DNA of 64,000 bases from Axinella damicornis (taxonomy: Eukaryota > Porifera > Demospongiae > Axinellida > Axinellidae): the NCBI GenBank assembly GCA_963931865.1, contig OZ007507.1, forward strand, positions 19,409,985-19,473,984, read 5' to 3'. The notes under the pieces are model-generated. The model had not been told where the DNA came from. It searched no databases and saw nothing but the letters and a program-made list of their open reading frames with translations. This document shows, one piece after another, positions 19,702 through 30,129 of this stretch (position 1 is the first letter of the stretch; each line of letters opens with the position of its first letter). The translations under genes and the position numbers were made by a program.

Positions 19702-20460
19702 TATGGTAGCACTCCTCTTCACTATGCTGCTGAGTTTGGTCATCTTCACATAGTCAAGTATTTCATTGATGAGCAGGATTCCAATGTATTGTGTTTAAAT
19801 GACCAGAACTGCACTCCACTTCATCAGGCTGCCATGAATAGACACATGGACATTGTGAAGTTCCTTGTTGTAGAAAAGCACTGTGACTCAATGTGCAGAG
19901 ACTCTGAGCAGGGCACTCCTCTTCACGAAGCAGCATGGAATGGTCATATAGATGTAGTGAAGTTCCTCACTCTTGAAATACACTGTGATCTAATGTGCAG
20001 AGACTGAGCAGAACACTCCTCTTCACAAAGCAGCACGGAATGGTCATATAGATGTAGTAAGGTTCCTCACTCTTGAAATGAACTGTGACCCAATGTGCAG
20101 AGACTCTGAGCAGGACACTCCTCTTCACAATGCAGCATGGAATGGTCATATAGATGTAGTAAAATTCCACACTCTTAAAATGCACTGTGACCCAACAAGT
20201 ATAGAAATGCTCACAATCACACCGCTCAATCATAGCAGTAGCAAACTTAAAGAACACTTGGACGTAATCCAATTCTTTATGTCTGCACCAGCATGGTCAA
20301 ACAGTTCCCTGATGAGCAGGGTTGGAGTCTGTCTGTGTGCCAAACTCCACTTCATTGACATTATGGGTTGCGTACTGTGGAGAAGCACTGCATGTTTCAT
20401 TTATAATGTCAATGATGAAGTTCAACGTATTTTCTTTCAGATTGCAATTGAGTTGTAACT
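19702..20460 (+). pseudogene. Ankyrin repeats beyond the premature stop (block B)
   Basis: The frame stays open in register after the TAG to 20,007 and encodes four more good repeats (YGSTPLHYAAEFGHLHIVKY onward). Then a 2-base loss (gagactctgag becomes gagactgag near 19,998-20,003) shifts the frame. Further repeats follow in other frames to about 20,460. Readthrough of a single stop would add these repeats; otherwise they are dead sequence. Confidence 0.65.
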
Positions 20461-21089
20461 ATTGCTGTAGTTTGTAGTTGAAGTAAGTGCCTAGTTAGAG
20501 AAGCATAGTACAAGGGACTTTAATAACATCATTGATTGCCACAGCAACATTGGCTATAAGACCATAAAGTTCTAACTCACTGCTCCTATACCATGATTGT
20601 GTATTGTCTGTGGGTTCTGCTAACAGAGTACGTAACTGGCTCAAGACGTATACCTCTGGTATCCTGTACAACATATAGTGTCTAGGATACATGTATATAC
20701 ATGTCATGCAGGCTGGTCACCCACAATGAAAACTAACTGTATATTGCTGGATGCCTTACCTTGAGAATCAGGAGGTGTGCCGTGACTCTAACTAGGTGAA
20801 CTCATGCATATGCATGGCACATGCACCACATCTGGTGTAAGCGAATTCCTACACAAGGTTGGTCTAAATTGGTCTCTTCTTCGTAGGTGGCTGCAAATCA
20901 GTACCTTGCATGACCTCACTACTCTAGTAATAGGGGAAGTGTGGAGATCGTGGCCTGCAGAGGGAATTAAGATAACCACTGGGAAATTTAGAAATGACTG
21001 AGGGCAACATTCTACAATTTTTTAACTACATAATTGCAATGCATTGTGGTAATTCCTAATTCCCAGGTCAAGTTCCAGCTGAGTCAATG
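20461..21089. other. Intergenic, duplicated from or into 1,481-2,870
   Basis: No gene recognised. It shares blocks with the matching interval of block A (around 20,818-20,880 versus 2,500-2,570). Confidence 0.5.
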
Positions 21090-22075
21090 TCAGGGAGAGT
21101 TCGAATCAAAGTTAAGGAAGAAGGTCCTCACTCTCCCAACATGGCTGCAGCCCAGTTGTTGGAGCAAAATGGTGCTTGGATTTCCATCAGCAATCTGTCC
21201 ATCAGGTGGTTGTCCCCTTTCAAGGACCTTCTTGCTGATCGTGGCTTGCGCTATCCTACCCAGACCCCTCTGCCGGTGTTGCGGGTGGGTGTAGAGGTGG
21301 CTAGCTCTATCCTACCCAGACCCCTCTGCCGGTGTTGCGGGTGGGTGTAGAGGTATACGATTCCACTGTATGCATATCGCATCACCCAGCTCACTGGATC
21401 TGAGTCACTATCAAAAGTAGTGAAAATTGCAACATTCTCAAACTCCTGGATGCAGTGCTTAACGTACTCCACCACTTCCCTCTTGCTCAGACCAAACGAA
21501 TTGAGCCAGTGACTTTGTGAAGCTATTAGTTCACTGTGCTCTGGTCTCAATTCACCAATCACATAGCCTTCAGGACAAGCAGTGCTTGTGTGCAGCTCAA
21601 GTTGTGCCTTGTCCTGTAGGACATAATGACCCACTTCATCCATACTGCAGCACCTCATGCTCTCCCCTCCTCCTCCTCTTCCTAGCGAGAGATCTCGCAG
21701 GAGGTGATTGAAAGAGGCCATTTCTTCACTCTCTGACACTTGCACAATCTGCTGCTTGCAGAAGGTCACCAGAGCAGCTTCACGGAGAACAGCCAAAAGC
21801 CCGTCCTTAGAAGTGGAGTGACAATTGAGGTCAGCTATGTCCGAGAGCCTGGGAGAGGTGCACTGGAACACCACCGTGGTGAACCTAGGCCAGCCATCCG
21901 TATAGAAGTTTCCCTCCACACGTCCATAATAGGCATTCCTTACACATGTATGTATGGAGTTGAGTGTACTAGGCAGAGCTGTTTTTGTTGCACCAAGTAA
22001 CTCGCTCAGCTGGCCAGCCTGAAGCAGCTGTACCAAAGATCCTATGGTTAGAGCATCATGTTTAGCCTGAGGCAT
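21090..22075 (-). CDS. GLYAT-like N-acyltransferase (GNAT fold), block B copy, frame broken by a 56-bp duplication
   Basis: Starting at MPQAKHDALTIG (22,075) the frame runs without introns. Features in order: DGWPRFTTVVFQC, like the DSWPxFxxVV motif of glycine N-acyltransferases; a middle region; VSWVMRYAYSG; and YTHPQHRQRGLGR, the acyl-CoA pyrophosphate-binding loop (QxxGxG/A type). Directly after that loop a tandem copy of 56 bp shifts the frame, giving about 20 alien residues and a stop at 21,251. If only the second copy is read, the same loop continues in frame into a normal-looking GNAT C-terminus (IAQATISKKVLERG ... ) ending at 21,090-21,092. So the full coding potential is there, but the duplication truncates it. 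Enzymes of this family acylate glycine or similar acceptors from acyl-CoA, often in mitochondria. Confidence 0.7.
21241..21352. repeat. 56-bp minisatellite, 2 copies, at the acyl-CoA-binding motif
   Basis: Units at 21,241-21,296 and 21,297-21,352 differ by about three bases. Block A has three units. 56 is not a multiple of three, so each extra unit changes the frame. Confidence 0.9.
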
Positions 22076-22224
22076 GTGAGGAGAATTACACTGGAATGAT
22101 TGGCAGAATTAGTTCAGTAGATTATAGTAGATAGCTAGGGTTTGCAGGTATAAGAAGGGTACGGTTGGTTGAAACCATCAATATCACTCAACACACAATA
22201 CTGCACTCACAATACTACGCTCAC

Positions 22225-22323
22225 CCTCCTGTGTGTATTGATAATGCTGGGCAGCATGAAGCTAATACGGGAGCTGTGGGACAAGACTCCAAATGGCTTG
22301 ATTCCTAGCATAGTCAATCACCA
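22225..22323 (-). pseudogene. Block B counterpart of the unidentified exon-like segment
   Basis: Acceptor (tttcttttgcag) and donor (gtgagc) are conserved with 5,065-5,178, but small deletions and a TAG after VPQLPY break the frame. Both copies lie upstream of the GLYAT-like gene on the same strand. Confidence 0.4.
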
Positions 22324-22793
22324 CTGCAAAAGAAACAAACTGGGTAATGCAGATCGAAGTGAGCAACTAGGTATACAAATTGAAGTGTGCAAACTAGGCA
22401 TGCAAATAGCTACCTCATGCAAGTATAATTATTCAGTTCTAGCACAACGCTTTTGAAATTGCTTCACCTTCAATTCTTCTGCTGCATGGGATCAGGCCCG
22501 GGCAAGATCAGCCTTTGGTTGAGTCAATGACGTTCAACATGGTCCTCTCGCTTGTGGTTTCTTACGGACGTGGGTTCACAAAAGTTACCGTACAACGCAT
22601 TTGACCTACCAAACAAGTGGAAACCACAGTAGAATCTAGTCTCGTTCCAGGCTCCTCTCCAGCACAGCAACATGCGTGCTTGTGTGCGCATTAATAATTA
22701 TTCACTTGCAGTATTAGCCTAGTTCATATTTATACAGTAATGAACTGAAAGACAAAGCTAGTGCATCTGTAAAACAATTCAGCAATGGATAAT

Positions 22794-23799
22794 CTAGAGC
22801 TCTGTTCTCCTGGCGGCAATCTTGCTTTTGATGTCAGCTAGTCCGAAAAACTCGGACAGCAGTTGGTTTGTGTCCCTCTCCCTCTTGACGAAGGCCGAGA
22901 AAGAAGAAACGCAGTTTCCAATGAAGATGTCAGCCTTGCCCATCAGCACCAGATCCAGCTGGGGGTCAGCGGGGTTCAAGTGCACTACTCTCATCTGTAG
23001 TGGGTGATCATGGAAGTAGGACATCAGATGAAACTATAATTTCCTCTTGTGGTTTACTCCACCTGAACGTTAACTTCTGACTTCTGTATTAGGCTGTACT
23101 CTGCACCTGCATTAGACCTTAGCTTAGATCATCTCTTCTAGAAGATTCTTTGTCCTGTATATAAGCACTCTCTCTGTCTTGTATATATACGTCAGACTGA
23201 TAGTTACATTGCTGTATCTGAGCAAGAGTTAACTCACAATACTACAACCATGCTACACACAACTAACACAAAATACTACAACCATTGACATGCTGTATGC
23301 ATGTCACTGTGTCAGATGGAATATTTCCCGTTAAAAATACACTGAACATCCAACTAGTGATTCCAAGTCTGCATGTAGTAACTGTGTTTCAGCAACACAG
23401 AGAGGAAGGGCAGAGATGCTTGGTCCCCCCACCATGCCCTGTCCCTGGTTCCTTGTTTTCTTTATTCCAGCGACAGTAGCTAGCTATTACATTAATCTAG
23501 ACTCTGCCTATATATAGCTATCTACTGCAGATACTGCTTGTAGCACGGTACAGCACGAACCAACTAACATCAGTGCCTAGCTTCCGCTGCAGATAAGCAA
23601 TATCGGGGTCAATGTCGCTGGCCACAAACACATTTTTTATCCCACTCTGCCCGGCTGTGCTGGCGATGTGCCTGATCACTCCGTCCCTCGAGGGGAGGCA
23701 CAGTTCCTGGGTGATGGTTGCAGCAGCGGGCAGGTCTTCCAGACACTGTGTGGACTCCATGAAGTCTCGACGTTCCAGTGCATGCTCACAGGCCTTCTT
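22794..23799 (-). CDS. POFUT1: GDP-fucose protein O-fucosyltransferase 1, last two exons
   Basis: Exon 23,569-23,799 (acceptor ctcctgcag) encodes KKACEHALERRDFMESTQC ... ITQELCLPS ... KNVFVASDIDPDIAYLQRK. Exon 22,794-22,994 (acceptor cccactacag) encodes HLNPADPQLDLVLMGKADIF, IGNCVSSFSAFVKRERDTNQ, and ends in RRTEL. The junction is phase 0. The IGNCVSSFxAFVKRERD motif is the diagnostic C-terminal signature of POFUT1, which adds O-fucose to EGF repeats (for example in Notch) in the ER; the terminal RTEL resembles its weak ER-retention tail (RDEF in human). Only about 143 of an expected roughly 390 residues are present. The preceding exons, including the HxRxG-type donor-binding region, are not visible between 23,805 and the N gap. 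Confidence 0.85.
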
Positions 23800-24062
23800 C
23801 TGCAGGAGATGAAGGAGTAGAAGTGTTTGCTCACTAACGCTCCCTCCCCGGGACACCCCATTGTTGCTCAGATCCATCAAACCTTTTATTAGCTCAGCGC
23901 GTCAGGTTGTCTGAAGTCATGTATACTACTCAAATTGAAGGGCTCATTCTCAGGCCAAGGGGTGTGGCCTAGATGGGAACGAGGCTAGGGTTTAGCCTGC
24001 GGCCGTGGGGTGTGGCCTAGCTGGGAACAAGGCTAGGGTTTAGCCGTGCAAAGAGCTCACAC
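23800..24062. other. Repeat-rich stretch before the gap
   Basis: No POFUT1 exon is visible here. At 23,955-24,050 a roughly 47-bp unit (ggtgtggcctag ... gggaacgaggctagggttta) is duplicated; it belongs to the cctgggaacgaggct family. Confidence 0.5.
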
Positions 24063-24262
24063 NNNNNNNNNNNNNNNNNNNNNNNNNNNNNNNNNNNNNN
24101 NNNNNNNNNNNNNNNNNNNNNNNNNNNNNNNNNNNNNNNNNNNNNNNNNNNNNNNNNNNNNNNNNNNNNNNNNNNNNNNNNNNNNNNNNNNNNNNNNNNN
24201 NNNNNNNNNNNNNNNNNNNNNNNNNNNNNNNNNNNNNNNNNNNNNNNNNNNNNNNNNNNNNN
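24063..24262. other. Assembly gap, exactly 200 N
   Basis: 200 ambiguous bases, a placeholder size rather than a measured one. An acceptor (gacgattgcag) at 24,267-24,277 on the minus strand opens an exon whose first four bases precede the gap. The missing DNA should therefore contain the final MMAA exon. Confidence 0.95.
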
Positions 24263-25213
24263 AAAGCTGCAATCGTCTAATAACCCACAAACCTTCACCC
24301 CCTAACAGGAGAAATTTGTCCGTACGTGCAATAATTCATGATACTTGATTGTGCAAGTGTTGGACCAGGTACTGGTTGGTTCTAAGTCCTTCAATTGTGA
24401 GACAGTACTGAAACTATTGAAGTTAGTGCCAGGGTTGGGAACTTGACTTAGGCGATTGAGCGTTGCTTTTCACACAAGTTTTTGTTCTACGAACAGTGCC
24501 TTTGCACTGTGCTCTATGTACCAATATCTCAGCTGCGCATATCACTGTCAGCTAGCTCTCACCGATATCTTAGCTGCCAGTCAATGTGGCTCCACAGCCA
24601 TTGCCTCCGCTGAGTCATTCTCTTTGTGTCAAAATCTCCCACTTCCTGTGGGAGGAGGAGGGGGGGGGGGGGGGGGTGAGCTGAAATCTTCACATCTGTG
24701 TGTGAAGTTCGCAGTGGACATGCACACTCAACTACACTGTACCTTCATTCTGTGGATGTATTTCTGCATTGTCTTCCACATCTCCTCAATCCCACTGCCA
24801 GTGATGGAGGACACCATCTCAACCTGTCATACATGTAGAGGCAACCAGTCACACACAGTCCACACACACACACACCCTCACTCCCTCACCTTTGGCACCC
24901 AGTGGTGAGACTTGCTTCTGATTAACCTGAGTGCACTAATGTACTCCGTCCTGATCCTCCGTGCAGCTGGAGGAGGTCTCCATCCGCCTTGTTTATCACA
25001 ACCAGGTCTGCCAGTTCTACGATACCCTTTTTCATACCCTGGGGAAGGAGAGGAGGGAGGGAGAGAGAGAGGAGGATGGAGGTGGGTGGGAGGGGAGAGA
25101 GGGAGGTGGACAGGGAGGGAGAAGTGACCAGCTATATCTTTTAGTAACTGCATTCTTTTAGAGTAAGTAAACCTAAAATTTTGTTAGCCCATACTAAATC
25201 AACGTACACCCCC

Positions 25214-25256
<43 letters not shown>

Positions 25257-25845
25257 ATGCCTATCTCCCATCTCCCTCCTCCTGTACTCATCACATCTCC
25301 CCCATACACACCTGCAGTTCATCCCCTGATGCTCCCCCCTCCCTCCCCCCCCCTCCCCCCCTCCCCCCCCCCTTCCCCCCTCCCTCCCCCCCCTCCCCCT
25401 CCCCCCTCTCCTCCCCTCCCCCTCCCCCCCCCCCCCCTTCCTCCCCCCCCCTCCCTCCCCATACACACCTGCAGTTCATCTCCTGATGCTGGTGGAATCA
25501 GGAGCACAAACATGTCCACCATGTCACAGACAGCTGTCTCCGACTGCCCCACCCCCACTGTCTCAACTACCACCACATTGTACCCTGCACCTGAAATACA
25601 AACGTGAGTATAATTATATTATAGTAAATTCAATCTTGCGTATCATACCTCAAGTATTGCTATAATGTAGAGTCAGTATACTGTGTTGTTGAAGCTCAAC
25701 AATCACTGAGTATTCAACTCATTTTCAACAGCTAGCTTCTCAGAAATCGCCTTATGGTTTGTGTCCTTCAGAGGGCATGTTAAGCCATCAGTCCAGGGAG
25801 TCAAAGCTCGGCCTTCTCCAGGCCCTCATCAGCAGCAATATATTG

Positions 25846-25883
<38 letters not shown>

Positions 25884-26212
25884 CCATAAGTAACAAAAAC
25901 AACGACCACAAATTCATTATCCTCTACAGACTAGCGTTACATAATTCTTCACTTGGTATGGATGGACATACCTTCACAAAGTATAATTGCTTCAATTGTG
26001 CTGCGATTCACCCCGCCTATGAGACAAGATAAGAGTATTGACAAGATATGTAAGTTGCCTCATGCCCAGGGAATGAGGTTAGGATGTCATACCTAGCCGT
26101 CCTCCGGAGGGAGAGGGTCGGATGTAGGCATTAGGGTCCTTTGCAAGCCGTGTCATCCTGGTCTTGTCGCCGAGGATTGAACCCCCCGTCAGAGAGGAGG
26201 ATGGGTCCACTG

Positions 26213-26306
<94 letters not shown>

Positions 26307-27861
26307 GAGTTTTCAAATTGTGGTCAAGGATCTATAAAGTAGTAATCTCCTTTGGAAATCTCCAGTAACCGTTAGTAATCTAGTAGTTACATTATGTGGC
26401 ATTGGATTGGATGTCCTAACAATGCCTGATAAAATGGTGAATTAGCTAAGAAATGAAAAGCATAAAATTAATTCTACCACAGTGCGTGGGCGATCCTTTG
26501 ATGTACCATGGAGGATAAATCGGTTATCCTCCATGATGACGTACGTAATTGAACCACGCTGTGCTGAGAATCAGAGAGCTATAGCTGTCTAACTTGACTT
26601 GGAGGTTATGTCTGTGGTAGAAGCCGGATCTACTACATTGTACGTCGACTCGGAGGTTATGCGGTTTATCCTCCTTGGGAAAGTTTAGCCTCGGCGAACC
26701 TATACATCTCCTACAAACTCACCAAGACAGCCACCTTGTATCCCTGTCCAGTGAGAATCTTCCCGAATGCCTCAATCAGAGTAGACTTCCCGGCACCAGG
26801 TGGTCCCGACAGTCCGATCCTGAACGTTGGTTTGAGCAGCTCAAGCTGCTCTTGTTTGCTCTGATGTGAGAGTACTTTTGTCAGCAGCCATTGTGCCTGT
26901 CTGTGCTTGAATGGGTGTCTGGTTTCAACTGAGGAGGGCAATAGGGGTGGGCAATATTTAACCCTATGCATTGCTGACATTAACCCTATGCATTGCTGGT
27001 ATTGTGACATTAACCCTATGCATTGCTGGTATTGTGAAGTTAACCCTATGCATTACTGGTATTGTGACGTTAACTCTATGCATTGCTGGTATTGTGACAT
27101 TAACCCTATGCATTACTGGTATTGTGACGTTAAACCTTATTGCTGGTATTGTGAAGTGCTGGTGTTGTGAAGTTAACCCTATACATTGCTGGTATTGTCA
27201 CTATTGTGAAGTTAACCCTATGCATTGCTGGTATTGTGAATTTAACCCTATGCGTTGCTGGTATTGTGAAGTTAACCCTATGCACTACTGGTATTGTGAA
27301 GTTAACCCTATGTGTAGCTGGTATTGTGAACTCTATGCATCGCTGGTATTGTGAATATATATGCATTGCTGGTACTGTGATGTGAGGGAGGCAAATTGGG
27401 TTAGACCACTCAGTTGGGATCTGTTGAAATATTTCATCAGAGGGTATGGTATGTAAGCGATCTTTGTGCGATTTCCATTACTTGGTTGGACCACTATAGT
27501 TCTCTCTGCCCTTCAACTAAACCACAGCTTTGAACAATGTGTGTGCACAGCTACTTGCACAGTACTCACCCAGCGTTATAGCCTCTGCCAATCTGGAACG
27601 CTCTCCGGCCTGCACACCACGTGCTATCTCCCTCAACCTTGGAGTCACAATGTCCCCAGAGTGCATGTGACTGTGACTGCTGTGTCTGCCTGATGGTCCT
27701 TCTCTCGGTTCTATCTCAGGTGGTGTTCCAGTCTTGTGTTGGACATGCTGAGCCATTGTTGAAGATTGCACACAGCTCCATGTGGCCGTTCCAGACAACA
27801 CCCTGCGCCCACAGTCGTTTAAGATCCCTGTGTATCTCTGTGACTGCAGCATCAACTTCAT
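24263..27861 (-). CDS. MMAA: Methylmalonic aciduria type A protein homologue (MeaB/ArgK-type GTPase)
   Basis: Exons (minus): 27,570-27,861; 26,723-26,928; 26,093-26,213; 25,972-26,016; 25,469-25,590; 24,890-25,038; 24,743-24,823; 24,563-24,645; last from 24,266 into the N gap. Junction phases agree. Exon 1 starts at [20 protein letters not shown], Arg-rich without early acids, fitting mitochondrial import; an earlier Met at 27,912 is possible. Key motifs: [20 protein letters not shown] (P-loop), [44 protein letters not shown] (switch/G3), [25 protein letters not shown] (NKxD). The protein escorts and protects the B12-dependent methylmalonyl-CoA mutase in mitochondria. Oddity: exon 6 is one base short (149 instead of 150) after ADGDLL near 24,970; one added base restores [12 protein letters not shown]. 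Intron 1 carries a 30-bp minisatellite, and intron 2 ends in a (CA)n tract. Confidence 0.9.
25209..25256. repeat. Poly-C run in MMAA intron
   Basis: About 40-48 consecutive C interrupted once near the start. A second C/T-rich stretch follows at 25,337-25,460. It lies in the intron between MMAA exons 5 and 6, close to the exon 5 donor. Such runs are prone to length errors in assemblies. Confidence 0.85.
25848..25882. repeat. Poly-C run in MMAA intron 4
   Basis: A run of about 34 C between MMAA exons 4 and 5. No coding sequence adjoins it. Confidence 0.85.
26214..26303. repeat. (TG)n microsatellite against MMAA exon 3 acceptor
   Basis: About 43 TG units on the plus strand, i.e. (CA)n on the coding strand, running directly into the acacag acceptor of exon 3. 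No ordinary polypyrimidine tract is visible next to the splice site. Confidence 0.9.
26940..27375. repeat. 30-bp minisatellite in MMAA intron 1
   Basis: About 13 units around ttaaccctatgcattgctgg tattgtgaag with scattered substitutions and two shortened units near 27,135-27,200. Multiple open frames here are by-products of a unit length divisible by three. Confidence 0.9.
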
Positions 27862-27912
27862 GGGGATAGAAGACGTTGATAGTGATGGAATGAGGATACT
27901 ACCCATCAACAT

Positions 27913-29280
27913 CTGCTAAGAATGAAGGATCAAATCTGCCCTGGGGCCGGGGCCAGCCCTCCGCAAACATCGGCAAATATACCAGTGGACTATATTATGT
28001 AGTGAACTAGATGTAACCATAGATGCCATAGTATCTATGGCATAACTGACACAGAGAAATTAGGCTCAAGTGTTTTATGACATAATGTGTATTGTGACTA
28101 AATCCTGCAACATGATTGGACCACACTATCCGGTGCAAGAGGAGCACGGCAGGTATACTCTAACCACCGGGCTGTCTCCTGTTCTTCAGAGAGGGAGAGG
28201 GAGCTGGCCCGTGAGACCACGACTAACTTCATCATATATGTCACTGTAGTCCATCAAGAGCAGCCGGCACTGAAGGCAGCTCGATGTGCCCTGGATAAGG
28301 GACCCCCCCCCCCCCCCCCCCCCCCCCCCGGTCTTGCAAGATCCCAGTCTTGTGCATACATAAAAAGTTGGTCATCTACCTGGATGCCGAAGACCCAACC
28401 CTGTGAACAAGCTGTTCTATATGCACTCTCTCCATACAATGACTTGGCTGCATACGCAGGACCTTGGGGACTATTGAATACGCTGAGCCTGTGAAGGCCA
28501 TCACAGAATTGATTTTGCAAGATCAGTGCCCGCTGTCCCCTGCCCTACCGTTGATCCGTATCTGCGGAGTAGCCGCATGTGGTAGCGACACACAAAACTC
28601 AGCATTCTTCCTCAATACTCTGTCTGGGTCGATGATCTGCGGTCCTCAGATACGGATGGGTGTGGCTAGCCCTACCCCCGTGTCATGAAATTTAGGGACC
28701 CCGGTAACAGTTCCTTGGGCTATAGGAACGAGATACGTATGAAGTTGGGATTTGCATTGTGATCAACATGAATGGAGCTTTCAAATCATTTTGCTGTAGG
28801 GTGAATTTTGACCCAAAATCATGAAAGACCATGCATTATATTATTGGTTCGAGTGTGATATTTTGACCGATAATAAAAGTCCTTTTAGGGCAACAGTTGA
28901 AGGTTCTTTTCATGCTGATCACAATGGCACAATACCAAGCTTCATATCTCATTCAAATGCATGGATACAACACGTCATTGATTATATGGAGTAGCCAGCT
29001 AGGTTTCTCGGGGTAGGAATTTACGAAGCTGGGATTTGTACCATTGTGATCAGCATGAAAAGAACCTTCAACAACATGTAGTACTGATGTCCTAAAAATG
29101 ACTTTAATTGCACACGACCAAAGGTTAGCTATATAATATATGATCCATCGTTTTTCATGATTTTGGATCACAATTCAACCTACAGCAAAATGGACATAAT
29201 CTATTCATGCTGATCATAATGGTACAAATCCCAGCCTGATATCTCATTCCTAGCCACAGTACTTGGCTCAAACGTTTGGC
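27913..29280. other. Intergenic with dispersed short repeats
   Basis: No gene recognised. 28,296-28,330 is a poly-C run. Between 28,750 and 29,230 the motif gtgatcagcatgaa and its complement recur at several places in both orientations, forming imperfect inverted repeats. This is apparently the source of the following 24-bp array. Confidence 0.5.
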
Positions 29281-29281
29281 C

Positions 29282-29795
29282 TATAGTTTGCACCACTGTG
29301 ATCAGCATGGTTTGCACCACTGCGATCAGCATGGTTTGCACCACTGCGATCAGCATGGTTTGCACCACTGCGATCAGCATGGTTTGCACCACTGCGATCA
29401 GCATGGTTTGCACCACTGCGATCAGCATGGTTTGCACCACTGCGATCAGCATGGTTTGCACCACTGCGATCAGCATGGTTTGCACCACTGCGATCAGCAT
29501 GGTTTGCACCACTGCGATCAGCATGGTTTGCACCACTGCGATCAGCATGGTTTGTACCACTGCGATCAGCATGGTTTGCACCACTGCGATCAGCATGGTT
29601 TGCACCACTGCGATCAGCATGGTTTGCACCACTGCGATCAGCATGGTTTGCACCACTGCGATCAGCATGGTTTGCACCACTGCGATCAGCATGCATATGG
29701 TTTGCACCACTGCGATCAGCGTGGTTTGCACCACTGCGATCAGCATGGTTTGCACCACTGCGATCAGCATGGTTTGCACCACTGCGATCAGCATG
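29282..29795. repeat. 24-bp minisatellite, about 21 units
   Basis: Unit catggtttgcaccactgcga tcag, almost invariant, with one 6-base insertion near 29,692. Because 24 is divisible by three and the unit lacks stops in several frames, long open frames exist on both strands (for example 29,276-29,830 plus and 29,201-29,794 minus). They have no unique protein sequence, and I do not regard them as genes. Confidence 0.95.
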
Positions 29796-30022
29796 AACGG
29801 AACACGCCAATGATGTCCATTTTGCTGTAGTTTGTATTTTGACTAAAAAACCTGTGACCAACCCACTTTGAGGACATCTTTTGAAAGTTCTTTTATGCTG
29901 ACCACAATTCTTGAATTGGCACATTTGCATCAGACCGATACCTAGCATAGTATGCAATTGTCGCGGCTATTTGCTGTTTTGCTATATGTATATAGCTGCC
30001 ACTTGTTGTGGAGGGCATGCCC

Positions 30023-30129
30023 AGCCTCATTCCCAGGCCTTCTACACCTCCAGTTTCTGATCACTTACAGTACTTTTAAATACTGTTATAGATCAAAAAC
30101 TGGAGGTGTAGAAGGCTGGGAATGAGGCT
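30023..30129. mobile_element. 107-bp inverted-repeat MITE of the cctcattcccagg family
   Basis: Arms agcctcattcccaggcctt / aaggctgggaatgaggct and an inner ctacacctccagttt / aaactggaggtgtag pair surround an AT-rich loop. No exact 9-bp duplication is visible at the edges. Confidence 0.7.

Noticed and set aside
25181..25607. Proline- or glycine-rich ORFs over the C/T runs
   Set aside because: Low-complexity reading of poly-C/CT tracts in an MMAA intron; the only real coding here is the minus-strand exon 25,469-25,590.
29282..29795. Considered as a CRISPR-like array
   Set aside because: Units are contiguous without variable spacers, and this is animal DNA.
29201..29957. Long open frames of about 170-230 codons on both strands
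   Set aside because: They are produced by a 24-bp tandem repeat without stops; the peptide is only the repeated unit.
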